A DNA stretch of 39,871 nt from Phycisphaerales bacterium. GTDB lineage: Bacteria; Planctomycetota; Phycisphaerae; Sedimentisphaerales; Anaerobacaceae. The position numbers and the translations under genes are program-made. Where the stretch lies: the NCBI GenBank assembly GCA_020352215.1, contig CP070675.1, forward strand, positions 4,252,572 through 4,292,442, given 5' to 3'. The notes below the pieces were generated by a model. The model searched no databases, was not told the origin of the DNA, and saw only the letters and a list, made by a program, of their open reading frames with translations. Below, piece after piece: positions 16,831 through 26,083 of this stretch (its first letter is position 1; the number at the start of each line of letters is the position of its first letter).

Positions 16831-17039
16831 GCACTCGCGTCAACGCCACCCGCTGATTCCCCGGCTTGTTGTGAGAAGAGCCCCGGTCGGAGCGTAGGGC
16901 AATACCCGGATAAGGTAACGTACCGCTGCTTCTATCGCTCTCGGTCTGACACTTCCGCCAGGATAAGGTTTTTCCGAGGGACAGGCACGCCCAGACACGC
17001 CTAGCTCACAGAAGCCCGCCAAAAAACCGCGTTTTTGAA

Positions 17040-17113
17040 TACGCCCGGCAGGATTCGAACCTGCGACCTCCGGTTTAGGAAACCGATGCTCTATCCTACT
17101 GAGCTACGGGCGC
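17040..17113 (-). tRNA. tRNA-Arg (CCT)
   Basis: The minus strand folds as a complete 74-base tRNA: acceptor GCGCCCG/CGGGCGT, D arm with AGCTCAGTAGGATAGAGC, anticodon stem TCGGT/ACCGG with loop TTCCTAA (anticodon CCT, reading AGG), and T arm GCAGG-TTCGAAT-CCTGC. CCA is not encoded. An A/T-flanked palindrome (AAAAAACCGCGTTTTT) just downstream may act as its terminator. Confidence 0.93.
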
Positions 17114-17393
17114 AAAAGCTTGCTAACTAAGTGTGTGTGAAATTTCCAGCAATTCGATGCCGGAACTGACTACAACCACCCGATTGTCAACAATATGCCG
17201 ATGTTGTTCTGTTACGCGGTTGCAGCTACGGATATCGGCCACGGCCAAATCCAGTCCAGAAAGAAAAACACGTTCCGACAAATTTGCCATAACTGTACAC
17301 AAAACAGGTCAATTCTACAAGAAGATCAAGGGCAGGCAACTGAATGCCCGTACGAAGACAACCGTTTCAAAACTCAGTGCCGTCGCGGCGGGA
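17114..17393. other. intergenic stretch without recognisable gene
   Basis: Between tRNA-Arg and the stop of the next minus-strand gene the short frames present show no protein-like composition, ribosome-binding site or known motif. I see nothing to annotate here. Confidence 0.5.
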
Positions 17394-18380
17394 TCAGACT
17401 GTGATTAGGCCCCACAAGCGGTTGAGCGAGTCGCTGGTCTTCTGCAATGCGGCATTGTCTTCCATCTCGCGGAGTTCTTGATCAAAGGGCTCGCATTCTA
17501 CCGGTCCATCGTAGCCGATTATCACAAGTGCATTCATGAAGCCTTTGAGATCAATCACACCGGTGGTTACGGGGAGTTTGCGGCGGTTGTCCATCTGCCG
17601 ATCGACCGGGACGCCGGCCGGAGCATCGTTAACGTGAACGTGGACGACATCCTTGCCGGACAGTTGGAGCAGTTCTTCCACCGTTCCATGCGACGTGTAC
17701 CAGTGCCAACTGTCCAGTAGTAGTCCCACGTTGCCTGTGCCAATCGCCTCGGCCAGCTCCATCATGCCGAGCTGTGTACAAATGAAGGGGAATCGGAAGC
17801 GTGCGCGGGACGTTCTGGGCCCTACGAATTCAAGCCCCAGCCGGATATCGTTGTCGTTAAGAATCTTGGCTACCTCACGCAAACGCCTCTTGTGTTGTTC
17901 AAAATTCTTGAGGTATGTAGATTCGTTGTGGCCGGGCATAATCCAGGTCGCCATGCGCGTCACGCCCAATTCCTTCAGAACGCTCGCCTGTTTGGGCAGT
18001 TGGGCGATGCCTCTCAGGAATTGGGCTTCGTCCCTGCGAAACTGGACGGGCAGTCCGCTGGTCCCGTATCTGATGTTTTTGCCTTTCATCTCCTGCACCC
18101 ACGCACGGATTTCAGCGGCGGGCTTGCTCTCAAATTCTCCCAGACTGGGGGTGATGCTATCGAAACCATACTTGGCCGCATATTCCAACGCCTGCCGCTG
18201 ATTGGCCCTCACACCGATGTGACCAGGCCCCAGATTCTTGTAGAATCCGACCGTGTTCCCTGTTCCGGTCGCCTTGGCAAGTGATTTGCCAAAGTGGAAA
18301 GCCGCGGTTGCAACTATCGCAGACCGGCAAAAAGTACGCCGTGAGATCGCCGCAGATTGTTTGCCTGCCACATCAGCCAT
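17394..18380 (-). CDS. Tat-exported sugar phosphate isomerase/epimerase (AP-endonuclease 2-like TIM barrel)
   Basis: A 328-residue xylose-isomerase-like TIM barrel (PF01261 type). TTGGAG lies seven bases before the ATG. The N-terminus has a Tat motif (SRRTFCRS) and hydrophobic core (AIVATAAFHFG), so it acts outside the cytoplasm. The metal-site strands are visible: DIRLGLEFVGP (Glu), GLLLDSWHWY (Asp, His), VVHVHVNDAP (His) and GPVECEPFD (Glu). This supports a divalent-metal isomerase or epimerase on a sugar or related polyol; the exact substrate is open. It is 167 bases downstream of the next minus-strand gene and probably belongs to the same carbohydrate block. Confidence 0.85.
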   Translation of the reverse strand: MADVAGKQSAAISRRTFCRSAIVATAAFHFGKSLAKATGTGNTVGFYKNLGPGHIGVRANQRQALEYAAKYGFDSITPSLGEFESKPAAEIRAWVQEMKGKNIRYGTSGLPVQFRRDEAQFLRGIAQLPKQASVLKELGVTRMATWIMPGHNESTYLKNFEQHKRRLREVAKILNDNDIRLGLEFVGPRTSRARFRFPFICTQLGMMELAEAIGTGNVGLLLDSWHWYTSHGTVEELLQLSGKDVVHVHVNDAPAGVPVDRQMDNRRKLPVTTGVIDLKGFMNALVIIGYDGPVECEPFDQELREMEDNAALQKTSDSLNRLWGLITV

Positions 18381-18547
18381 GATCGTTCTCCAATAGCCTT
18401 CTTAGATTTGTGGGCCAGTATACCACAAGCTAAACATGCAGTCGAGCGGGGCAGGCCTGATAGCGTCGAGAATTATGTGCAGGTTTGATTTTGTGCCATC
18501 TGAGCAGTTGGCCGAAGACGGCTCTCTCGATGGCCGGCCATTTACAT

Positions 18548-19579
18548 TCAAGGCACCTCTGCTTGGGAGTCGAGGGCAGCCCGGTGACGAGCAGTGGCCT
18601 TTCTGAGCTGCTCCGGCGATTCGAAGGGGACGTACATTGCTCTCATCACAAAGCGGTAGTGCCGTCCAACCTCGTAGTCCGGGATAAACCACTGGAAATC
18701 CCAGGCTGGATTCCCCTTGCCGCCGCCCGACGGGGACTGACTGAACCTGACCTCATCGCGCGGTCGGAACATCAGCACAAGGGCCATGCCGTGACTGACG
18801 CCATAGTACCACGGCTCACAGTAACGATAGTTGGAGAGATTGAATACGAGGGTTAGGGAGAACTCGGAGTCATGTATGAAGCTGCGCTTGTCGTCGATGG
18901 CCGGATGGGTGGCGAGCGTTCCGTGGGCTGGCGTTACGCCGCGAATCCACTGCGGTTGTGATTGCTCCTGGTCGGCTGGTTGCCCGGGGAAGTGAATGTC
19001 CAACGATTCCGGCTGGTCTATGTAGCTGGCGAAGAATAAGCCGATGTAGTTGTTCTTGAAGGTCCGAGCGCGGGGCACACATTCCAGCGTCATCTCGATG
19101 ACGCCGTCTTCCAGCAGTCGATATCGTAGCCGGCTCTCGAGTTGCCAGTGTGGCGTCGGTGGCTGAAGGAGTTCTGCGGTATGTTCATTGAGTTGTCTTA
19201 TCTTAATTGGGGCCCGCCGCGGCTCGAAAAGAATATCCCTTGGCTGGACGGTCCCATCGTGAATGTGCTCGAAGTTCAGACCAGCGTAGAGTGGCACGAA
19301 CAGATTCTCGCCTCGGAGGCGGTGGGTCAGTGACGCGACGCCGCTGTACCCGCCGCGATGTCCGGGCAGCACGTCGTCATCGACTGACTCATTGTTTACT
19401 ATCACGGCCCGAACACCACCGCTCTTTAGGACGACATAGGGTTTGCCTGCAGAGGTGCGGCTTGTGTCGAGGCATTTGGCGGATTCCTTTGGGCCGGAGT
19501 CGGCCTGAACCGCGTCCGAGAGGAGACACAGGACAAGAGCAACACCAATGATGGAATCCGCTATTGGCCTGCCGTTCAT
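18548..19579 (-). CDS. secreted beta-rich protein of unknown function
   Basis: A 343-residue protein. The start at 19579 is set by GGGAGG just upstream, and it opens a signal peptide (SIIGVALVLCLLSDAVQA, cleavage near residue 25). Motifs such as VLKSGGVRAVIVNNESVDDD, SGVASLTHRLRGENLFVPLYAG, LESRLRYRLLEDGVIEMTLE and YRYCEPWYYGVSHGMALVLMF suggest an all-beta sandwich akin to aldose-epimerase-like or glycan-binding folds. I do not recognise a named family. It starts 25 bases after the stop of the aldo/keto-reductase-like gene, so the two form an operon. Confidence 0.7.
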   Translation of the reverse strand: MNGRPIADSIIGVALVLCLLSDAVQADSGPKESAKCLDTSRTSAGKPYVVLKSGGVRAVIVNNESVDDDVLPGHRGGYSGVASLTHRLRGENLFVPLYAGLNFEHIHDGTVQPRDILFEPRRAPIKIRQLNEHTAELLQPPTPHWQLESRLRYRLLEDGVIEMTLECVPRARTFKNNYIGLFFASYIDQPESLDIHFPGQPADQEQSQPQWIRGVTPAHGTLATHPAIDDKRSFIHDSEFSLTLVFNLSNYRYCEPWYYGVSHGMALVLMFRPRDEVRFSQSPSGGGKGNPAWDFQWFIPDYEVGRHYRFVMRAMYVPFESPEQLRKATARHRAALDSQAEVP

Positions 19580-19604
19580 TGCGGGGCCTCCCTTCTGTTC
19601 GACG

Positions 19605-20585
19605 CTACGTCTTCCGCGGCATTCCGAACTGCCGGGCATACTCGGCGTTCTCATGGATCTGGTCCTGATATCGGGGATACATGCCGACGATGACGCCGTC
19701 CTCGCCCTTAACGCGCTCAAAGGCAAACTTGAACGCCTCTCTGACGGACTCCTTGTCACAACAGTTTCGGCCGGCGGCCAGTATCTTAAAGCCGAGGCAG
19801 GGTTGCTCAACCTGTTGCATCACCTGGGTCATGGTAGTCGGATCAGAGGCGAAGAACGGTCTGCCGACCTGCACTGTGACCACGGGGGGCATGTCCTCCA
19901 GTTCCTCCGGCGTCCTTGTGATGTAATAGAAGCACGTCATAAACAGATCGACCGGCCACCCCTCGTCGGCGATACGCTTGACGCATTCGGGATTGTGGGC
20001 CGAGACTCCGGCCAAGACGCCGGCATCTTGAACGCGCTTCACGAAATCGTGGACCTCCTGGCTTTTGCCTTGTCGGAACAGCCGGTCGGTCACCCCGCCG
20101 TGATGAACGATGGCGATGGGCTGGGTGTACCGGATCACCTGCTTGATCGGGGCACTCTCGGGCTGGCCGGAATGGAGGCAGATGAACTTCATCTTCGACC
20201 CTCGCTCTCGCAGTGTGCGAAAGACCCCGGCCATCTCCTTGGGGCGAGTGCCCTGATGGGTGTTGATACCGGCACGTTCACATCTCCACAAAAACTCAGT
20301 CGTTTGCTCAGGGGTAAAGTACTCTCGCATGTGCTGGTCCAGGACGGGGCCCATATACGAGTATCCGCTGATGGGATTTGAGCCCACGATCAGCCGGGTG
20401 ACACGGTGGTCACCGAGCCGAATTGTTGGCAGCGGCGGGGCAGGTGAATCAATGGCTGCCGGTGGAGTCTGCTCTGCCCGGGATGTCTTGTCCATGGCTA
20501 ATGCTGAGCCCGCCACGGCCAGCGAAAGCCGCGAGAGAAATTCTCTACGACCGGTCACGTTTGCGTCGCACTTATCCAGACTCAT
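19605..20585 (-). CDS. Tat-exported aldo/keto-reductase-like TIM-barrel protein
   Basis: A 326-residue protein starting at 20585, five bases after AGGAGG. The Tat signal is GRREFLSRLSLAVAG (about residues 14-28). The barrel begins RLGDHRVTRLIVGSNPISGYSY and continues with EFLWRCERAGINTHQGTR, MKFICLHSGQ, AIVHHGGVTDRLFRQGK and AGVLAGVSAHNPECVKRIAD. These resemble the aldo/keto-reductase superfamily variants exported by planctomycetes and associated with polysaccharide loci. The classical Asp-Tyr-Lys-His tetrad is not evident, so redox activity should not be assumed. It heads the operon with the secreted beta-rich protein and is divergent from the GH5 gene. Confidence 0.75.
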   Translation of the reverse strand: MSLDKCDANVTGRREFLSRLSLAVAGSALAMDKTSRAEQTPPAAIDSPAPPLPTIRLGDHRVTRLIVGSNPISGYSYMGPVLDQHMREYFTPEQTTEFLWRCERAGINTHQGTRPKEMAGVFRTLRERGSKMKFICLHSGQPESAPIKQVIRYTQPIAIVHHGGVTDRLFRQGKSQEVHDFVKRVQDAGVLAGVSAHNPECVKRIADEGWPVDLFMTCFYYITRTPEELEDMPPVVTVQVGRPFFASDPTTMTQVMQQVEQPCLGFKILAAGRNCCDKESVREAFKFAFERVKGEDGVIVGMYPRYQDQIHENAEYARQFGMPRKT

Positions 20586-20800
20586 GTTGGCCTCCTGAAG
20601 TCTTGAATCCGGGCCGGGATTGCCCGAAAGAATGTTGTGTGACTCTTGCACATGTGGTAATTGTACCAGAAGCAAGGCTCAGCAGAAAGTGCTTCCGGGC
20701 CGAGGCCGTGTCGCATCAGGGTTGCCTGGCCGGGTCCGTATTGTTACAGCACTGATTCTGAAACAAAGCTTGGTGGTGTTCTTGTGTATTGGAGGTTCGT

Positions 20801-21847
20801 ATGATTCGCAAAACCAAATTGCGGTTTTCTTGGTCTCAAGCCGGTGTAGTGTGCGTGTTGCTCCTCTCGGTAGCAAGCGTCTCGGCTGCACTGCCGGCAG
20901 CGGGGAGCCGCTCAGTTGATGTTTTTTCGACAAATCGCAAGCTCGGGCGTGGCGTAAACATCATCGGATACGATCGCATCTGGCGGTCCATGGATAGAGC
21001 CCGTTTCAAGGCGCGGTATTTTCGCATGATCAAAGATGCGGGCTTCGACACCGTGCGAATCAACCTGCACCCGTTTCGACACATGGACCCGGAGAATGGC
21101 CACGCCCTTGGCGATCACTGGTGGCAGGTACTGGACTGGGCCGTCGAGAACGCCTTGAAGGCGAATCTGATGGTGATACTGGATATGCACGAATTCGGTG
21201 CGATGGGCAATAATCCGCAGGCGAATAAGGACCGGTTTCTGGCGTTTTGGCGTCAGGTCTCACAGCGGCTCCAAGATGCGCCCGAAAACGTCCTGTTCGA
21301 GATACTCAATGAACCGAGCCGAAAGCTCGATGCTGAGATGTGGAACCAGTACTTCCGCGAGGCGCTGGCGATCATCCGCAAGACGAACCCGGCCCGAACG
21401 GTGATCATCGGGCCGCCCCACTACAACTCGATCGGCCACCTCGATGAATTAGACCTTCCGGAAGAGGATCGGAACATCATACTGACCGTTCACTACTACT
21501 CGCCCATGGACTTCACCCATCAGGGCGCTCCGTGGGCCGGCCGCAAAGACAAGACAGGCGTCGAGTGGACAGGCACAGAACAAGAAAAGGCGGCCGTCGA
21601 GCGTGATTTCGCCTCGGCGCAAGCCTGGGCCAAAAAACACAACAGGCCCGTCTTTCTCGGCGAATTCGGGGTGTACGACAAAGCGGCGATGGAATCGCGA
21701 GTTCGATATCTTGATTTTGTCACCCGGGCCATGGAGAAACTGGGTTGGAGCTGGGCGTATTGGCAGTTCGACAGCGACTTTGTTCTCTATGACATCGACA
21801 GGGAGAAATGGGTAGAGCCGGTCTTGAATGCCTTGATCCCGAAGTAG
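20801..21847 (+). CDS. secreted GH5 family glycoside hydrolase (endoglucanase-like)
   Basis: A 348-residue enzyme hydrolysing beta-linked glucans or mannans. GGAGG lies five bases before the chosen ATG. The signal peptide runs to about residue 29 (VVCVLLLSVASVSA). GH5 landmarks are all present: strand 2 FDTVRINLH (Arg86), ILDMHEFG, acid/base Glu171 in FEILNEPS, HYYSP (His231) and nucleophile Glu288 in FLGEFGVY; a C-terminal WSWAYWQFDS strand completes the barrel. No carbohydrate-binding module or dockerin is attached. Subfamily, and hence cellulase versus mannanase or xyloglucanase, cannot be fixed by eye. It is co-oriented with the amidohydrolase 95 bases downstream. Confidence 0.92.
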   Translation: MIRKTKLRFSWSQAGVVCVLLLSVASVSAALPAAGSRSVDVFSTNRKLGRGVNIIGYDRIWRSMDRARFKARYFRMIKDAGFDTVRINLHPFRHMDPENGHALGDHWWQVLDWAVENALKANLMVILDMHEFGAMGNNPQANKDRFLAFWRQVSQRLQDAPENVLFEILNEPSRKLDAEMWNQYFREALAIIRKTNPARTVIIGPPHYNSIGHLDELDLPEEDRNIILTVHYYSPMDFTHQGAPWAGRKDKTGVEWTGTEQEKAAVERDFASAQAWAKKHNRPVFLGEFGVYDKAAMESRVRYLDFVTRAMEKLGWSWAYWQFDSDFVLYDIDREKWVEPVLNALIPK

Positions 21848-21942
21848 AAGATGCAGGGGCAAGTGAAGGCAAAGCAGGGGATTTGCCTTGTTGTCCCCTT
21901 GCTCTCGTCATCGTCACAATGAAGCGATAAGGAGCAATCATC

Positions 21943-23724
21943 ATGAAAGCGTGTGCACTCGTGGGGTCGGTCATTGCCGTGGTAACCTCTTTTGGCTCGT
22001 GGGTACTCGCTCAGGAGCCGGAAGATATTCGTGAGCTCAAGCTTCGTGACTGGCAACCCCGCTCAATGATGAAGACGGGGCAGAGTGTGGTCGAAAAACC
22101 GGCCTACCCGGTGATCGACGTTCACAATCACCTGGGTGGCGGCAAGGACCGTCTCACGCCCGATCGCGTCGGGCGTTATCTTGCCGAGATGGAGGCGGCG
22201 GGTATCCGCACGGTCGTCAACCTCGACGGTGGGTGGGGCCTGCGGCTAAAGCAGACGCTCTCGGCGCTGGACGAGGCCCATCCGGGCCGCTTTCTGACAT
22301 TCGCGCTGCTGGATTTCGGCGGCATCGACGACGAGAAGTGGAGCCGGCGCGAGGCCAACCGGCTTGAGGAGAGCTTCAAGGCCGGCGCGAAGGGGCTGAA
22401 GATTCACAAGTCGCTCGGCTTAGGCTACCGCTACGGCAACGGCAAGCTGATGCCGGTCGACGATCCCAAGCTGGATCCTGTCTGGGAAATGTGCGCCAAG
22501 TACAAGCGGCCCGTGGTGATTCACGTCGCCGATCCGGCCGCCTTCTTCACGCCGCTGGATCGCTTCAACGAACGCTGGCACGAACTCGGCGATCATCCGA
22601 ACTGGCTGTTTCACGGCGAGCAGTTTCCCTCCCGCGACGAAATCCTCGCACAGCGAAATCGCGCCATTGCCAGACATCCGGAGACTAAGTTCATCTGTGC
22701 TCATTTCGGCAATAATCCGGAAGATCTCGCCGCACTCGGGACCTGGCTCGACGCTTATCCTAATATGTATGTTGACGTGGACGCGAGGATTTCGGAGCTG
22801 GGCCGGCAGCCCTACACGGCACGGAGGTTCTTTCTGAAGTATCAAGACCGAATCATGTTCGGCACTGATACCTCGCCCCGACGGGACGCCTATCGAATGT
22901 ATTACCGATTCCTGGAAACCGACGACGAGTACTTCGACTGTGCTAATAGCCACCAGAGGCAGGGTTTCTGGATGATCTACGGAATATTCCTGCCCAAAGA
23001 CGTGCTGGAGAAGGTCTATCTTACCAACGCCGAACGTATATTCTTCGGCACCGGCGGCGCCTCGCAAGAATCAGCCGCCAAGGTGTTGCGTATCCGGCGG
23101 ACGGAAGATTTCGCTATAAGCGGCAAGGGTGACGCGTCCGCCTGGGAGAAGGCCGCTTGGGAGCCGCTCCATTTGCGCGCCACCGACGGTCATCAGTACC
23201 GGACGCGCGTCAAGGTGCTGTACTCGCGGACCGGGCTGTACGTGCTGATGGAGGCCGAGGATAGCAAGATCACCGCCACCATGGATGAGGACTTTCTCGA
23301 CCTGTGGAACGAGGATGTGTTTGAGTTCTTTCTGTGGCCGGACGAGCGGTACCCGGTCTATTTCGAATACGAGATTTCACCGTTGGGTCTCGAGCTGCCG
23401 ATTCTCATCCCCAATTTCGGCGGCGAGTTTCTCGGCTGGCGGCCCTGGCACTACGAGGGTAAACGGAAGACGCAAAAGGCTACTTCGGCAATGGGCGGCC
23501 CCAAGCGACCTGGTGCCCGCGTGACGGGTTGGAGGGCCGAGGTGTTCGTTCCGTACGACTTGCTCAAGCCCCTGCAAAGCGTTCCCCCGCAGCCTGGGAC
23601 GCAGTGGCGGGCCAATTTCTATCGCGTCGATTACGATGACGGCACGAGCACAAGCTGGGACTGGGCCCGGGTCGGACCCAGTTTCCACGAGTTTGAGAGG
23701 TACGGCACCCTTGTTTTCGAGTAG
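21943..23724 (+). CDS. secreted amidohydrolase fused to a CBM9-like domain
   Basis: A 593-residue two-part protein. A signal peptide (to about AQ, residue 24) precedes an amidohydrolase-2-type TIM barrel. Metal-site residues are visible: HNHLGG (His61, His63), VVIHVAD (His194), ICAHFGNN (His254) and MFGTDTSPRRD (Asp309). Members of this superfamily hydrolyse or decarboxylate small cyclic acids and esters. From about residue 385 the chain becomes a CBM9-like beta-sandwich (VKVLYSRTGLYVLMEAEDS, NEDVFEFFLWPDE, GWRAEVFVPYDLL, WRANFYRVDYDDG), a fold normally binding the ends of cellulose or xylan. AAGGAG sits seven bases before the ATG. The fusion implies action on a polysaccharide-linked substrate; the target is unknown. 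Confidence 0.85.
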   Translation: MKACALVGSVIAVVTSFGSWVLAQEPEDIRELKLRDWQPRSMMKTGQSVVEKPAYPVIDVHNHLGGGKDRLTPDRVGRYLAEMEAAGIRTVVNLDGGWGLRLKQTLSALDEAHPGRFLTFALLDFGGIDDEKWSRREANRLEESFKAGAKGLKIHKSLGLGYRYGNGKLMPVDDPKLDPVWEMCAKYKRPVVIHVADPAAFFTPLDRFNERWHELGDHPNWLFHGEQFPSRDEILAQRNRAIARHPETKFICAHFGNNPEDLAALGTWLDAYPNMYVDVDARISELGRQPYTARRFFLKYQDRIMFGTDTSPRRDAYRMYYRFLETDDEYFDCANSHQRQGFWMIYGIFLPKDVLEKVYLTNAERIFFGTGGASQESAAKVLRIRRTEDFAISGKGDASAWEKAAWEPLHLRATDGHQYRTRVKVLYSRTGLYVLMEAEDSKITATMDEDFLDLWNEDVFEFFLWPDERYPVYFEYEISPLGLELPILIPNFGGEFLGWRPWHYEGKRKTQKATSAMGGPKRPGARVTGWRAEVFVPYDLLKPLQSVPPQPGTQWRANFYRVDYDDGTSTSWDWARVGPSFHEFERYGTLVFE

Positions 23725-23779
23725 AGCCGGGACGGCAGTGGAGACGGGCCGCCGCGCCGTGGGTGCGTGACTTGGGAGG

Positions 23780-25045
23780 TCATTCGGGCAATACGATGTC
23801 CGACGGTGCTTTGCCTGTGGCCGGGCGGGTGAACTTCTTACCGTACTCTGTGAAGCCGGGTACGAAGCCGCCGTGGGAGAGGAAGAACCGGCCGCTCTCA
23901 ACACCCATAAAGCGGTCGAGTCGATCGGCTTTGCCCGTCGGGTCGTGGCTAAAGCCCGCCGCGGTCAGCTCGATCCACCGACCATCAGCCGTGCGAATCC
24001 ACTGATTGCCGTAAAGGGCCTTGCGGAGCAGGTGGCCGTTGCTGCCGCCGAAGTTCTCGCTGAAGCTGTAAAGGCGACGCATGTAGCCCCCTTCCTTCGG
24101 CGCCCTCCAACTGGAGATAAGAACCCATCGCTTTTCGTCCGGGTGGAAGTAGTAGCCTGAGTAGACCGTGTGTGTTGCATCGGTGGGCTTGGCCGTGACT
24201 ATGAATCGCTGTTTCTCGCCGGTCTTCCACATGTACTTGAGATGGCTGTGACCGCCCGTGCCTTCGTTGCCAAAGTCACCGGCGTACACGTCTTTACCTT
24301 TTGCCATCAGCTTCACACGATTTTCGTCGGCGACCTTGCCGCGATCGACTGCCTCGTTGCCGCTGTCCCAGACGCTGAAGATGATCCGGCGTTCGGTGGG
24401 GCTATTGACCTGCATGCCGAAGTAGCCGCGATGCCAGCCGCAGGCCATGTAGTATGTCCAGATCGGGTCTTCAAGGCCGGTCATTTCACAGTAGAACGCC
24501 TCAACCTTCGTGTCCCTATTTACGGGATAGAAAAGATGCACCGATGCGGCGTTACGACGGCGGCGGAGATTGAAATGCGCATTTTGTGTCGCCGGGCCGT
24601 CAAGGATCAGCGCTTCGAGGTCGCCGAAAGGCTCACCTCGCGGGTTGAGCGATTCGAGCGTGAAGCGATGGTAGCCGGTTTCAGCGATGTCAAATGACCC
24701 GAAATCGGCGATGACCGGGTCGGACCCGGCGCCCTTGGCTGTCGCCTGGTGCGACTGGCCCGAGACGGTCAGGCGCAACTTTGAGGTTACATCAGTCGGC
24801 AGCCGCAGGGCCACCGAGCAATCGAGCTTGCCTTGCGTCTTGATGTCACCAAACCACAGCACTTTCAGCGCCGGATCGTTCCAACCGGTGATACCGGAGC
24901 GCGTGGAAACGCGGGCCCCACGCACGTCCGGGTCGAGGTAGGCGGTGAAAGCAGGGACGCGCAACTCGGCGGCCGATGCTGTTGACATCAGGCCAACAAA
25001 GAATGCCACCTGTGCGAATACGAAAGAGCGAGTTTGCGGTTTCAT
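23780..25045 (-). CDS. secreted DUF5077-DUF3472 protein
   Basis: A 421-residue exported protein starting at 25045 (AGGGG upstream of the ATG). After the signal peptide (FVFAQVAFFVGLMSTASA), residues about 25-135 look like DUF5077, a beta-sandwich (RVPAFTAYLDPDVRG, LRLTVSGQSHQATAKG, ETGYHRFTLE). The remainder matches DUF3472: SVHLFYPVN, FYCEMTGLEDPIWTYYMACGWHRGYFGMQ, RIIFSVWDSG, GHSHLKYMWKTGEKQRFIVTA and YSGYYFHPDEKRWVLISSW. These families co-occur in planctomycete and Bacteroidetes polysaccharide loci and are thought to bind glycans; no enzymatic role is established. It is convergent with the amidohydrolase gene, 55 bases apart. Confidence 0.82.
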   Translation of the reverse strand: MKPQTRSFVFAQVAFFVGLMSTASAAELRVPAFTAYLDPDVRGARVSTRSGITGWNDPALKVLWFGDIKTQGKLDCSVALRLPTDVTSKLRLTVSGQSHQATAKGAGSDPVIADFGSFDIAETGYHRFTLESLNPRGEPFGDLEALILDGPATQNAHFNLRRRRNAASVHLFYPVNRDTKVEAFYCEMTGLEDPIWTYYMACGWHRGYFGMQVNSPTERRIIFSVWDSGNEAVDRGKVADENRVKLMAKGKDVYAGDFGNEGTGGHSHLKYMWKTGEKQRFIVTAKPTDATHTVYSGYYFHPDEKRWVLISSWRAPKEGGYMRRLYSFSENFGGSNGHLLRKALYGNQWIRTADGRWIELTAAGFSHDPTGKADRLDRFMGVESGRFFLSHGGFVPGFTEYGKKFTRPATGKAPSDIVLPE

Positions 25046-25253
25046 ATAACCCCTAACGAAAAAATCCTGCGGCCGTAGCGCCGGCAGGTGACGTGATCGG
25101 CACGGCCGACCGTTGCAATCCGTACACGCCAGAACATGATACCATACTACCGGCCCCGAAACGACCCGGATTGTCTTCGCCTTTGCCGGACCAGGGGGTA
25201 GAATAGCGGATGAGACTTGCAACTGGCGCCTTAAGTTGAGCTGGAATGCATCG

Positions 25254-26039
25254 ATGAACTCGGCAGAGAACGACTACATCAGATACTTGGAACCGGGATT
25301 CGCCCCGTTTGACCCGCTGGAGTTGGCGAAGCGTACAGAGGAGATCGTCTGCGCCGGCGACCGTCGCAAGTACACGAAGTTCTCATGCCCCCGGATGTAC
25401 GGCGGCATCGCGACCGGTTATGCTTGCGGATGCTGCTTGCGCTGCACCTTCTGCTGGGTGAATTGGAGTCGAGACTTCCCTGAGAAATACGGGACCTTCA
25501 GATCTGCGGCAGAAGCGTTTAATGAGCTTCGTCGGATGGCACGTAAGAGAAGAGTAGACCAGGTTCGCATTTCAGGAGCAGAGCCCACCATCGGCAAATC
25601 CCACCTACTGGCGGTATTGCAGAAGGTTGAGGCCTCGCCTTTCCGGGTATTCGTTCTTGAGACGAACGGCATCTTGCTTGGCGCGGACGCGGACTATGCT
25701 CGTGACATCGCTCGCTTCACGAAGGTTCATGCCCGGGTAGCGATCAAAGCCGGGACTCCGGAGGCATTTACGGACAAGACCGGTGCGAGGCCGGAGTTCT
25801 TCGAGCTACCGTTCCGGGCGATTGAGAATTTGCTCCGCGCCGGGGTAAGCTGTCACGCGGCGGCGATGAGTGCCGATCCGCGATTCATGACAGAGGACGA
25901 GCGAGACCGCCTTCTGGAAAGGCTCAACTCGATTCATCCGGACCTTGCAAGGAATCTAGAAGAAGAAATCGTCAGTCCCTATCACAATGCGCGTGAGAGA
26001 CTGCAGCATGCAGGCATCGAAGTGGATTGGCAGCAGTAG
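25254..26039 (+). CDS. radical SAM protein
   Basis: A 261-residue cytoplasmic iron-sulfur enzyme if started at the ATG at 25254; the frame stays open slightly upstream but no clear Shine-Dalgarno marks either start. The cluster motif CX3CX2C is in GCCLRCTFCW, followed by QVRISGAEPTIGKSHL (the SAM-binding GxEP-like strand) and VFVLETNGILLG. The protein lacks an obvious SPASM or B12 domain and ends soon after the partial barrel. Substrate is unknown. A remnant PEP-CTERM tail lies just downstream, and the DUF3472 gene is divergent, so context gives no clear role. Confidence 0.82.
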   Translation: MNSAENDYIRYLEPGFAPFDPLELAKRTEEIVCAGDRRKYTKFSCPRMYGGIATGYACGCCLRCTFCWVNWSRDFPEKYGTFRSAAEAFNELRRMARKRRVDQVRISGAEPTIGKSHLLAVLQKVEASPFRVFVLETNGILLGADADYARDIARFTKVHARVAIKAGTPEAFTDKTGARPEFFELPFRAIENLLRAGVSCHAAAMSADPRFMTEDERDRLLERLNSIHPDLARNLEEEIVSPYHNARERLQHAGIEVDWQQ

Positions 26040-26083
26040 GCGCGATCTCCGAGTGCCTGCTACAGCAAGATCACTCTTCCTGT

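Noticed and set aside
17133..17408. 91-codon plus-strand frame after tRNA-Arg
   Set aside because: Composition is not protein-like, no Shine-Dalgarno, and it overlaps the end of the isomerase/epimerase gene.
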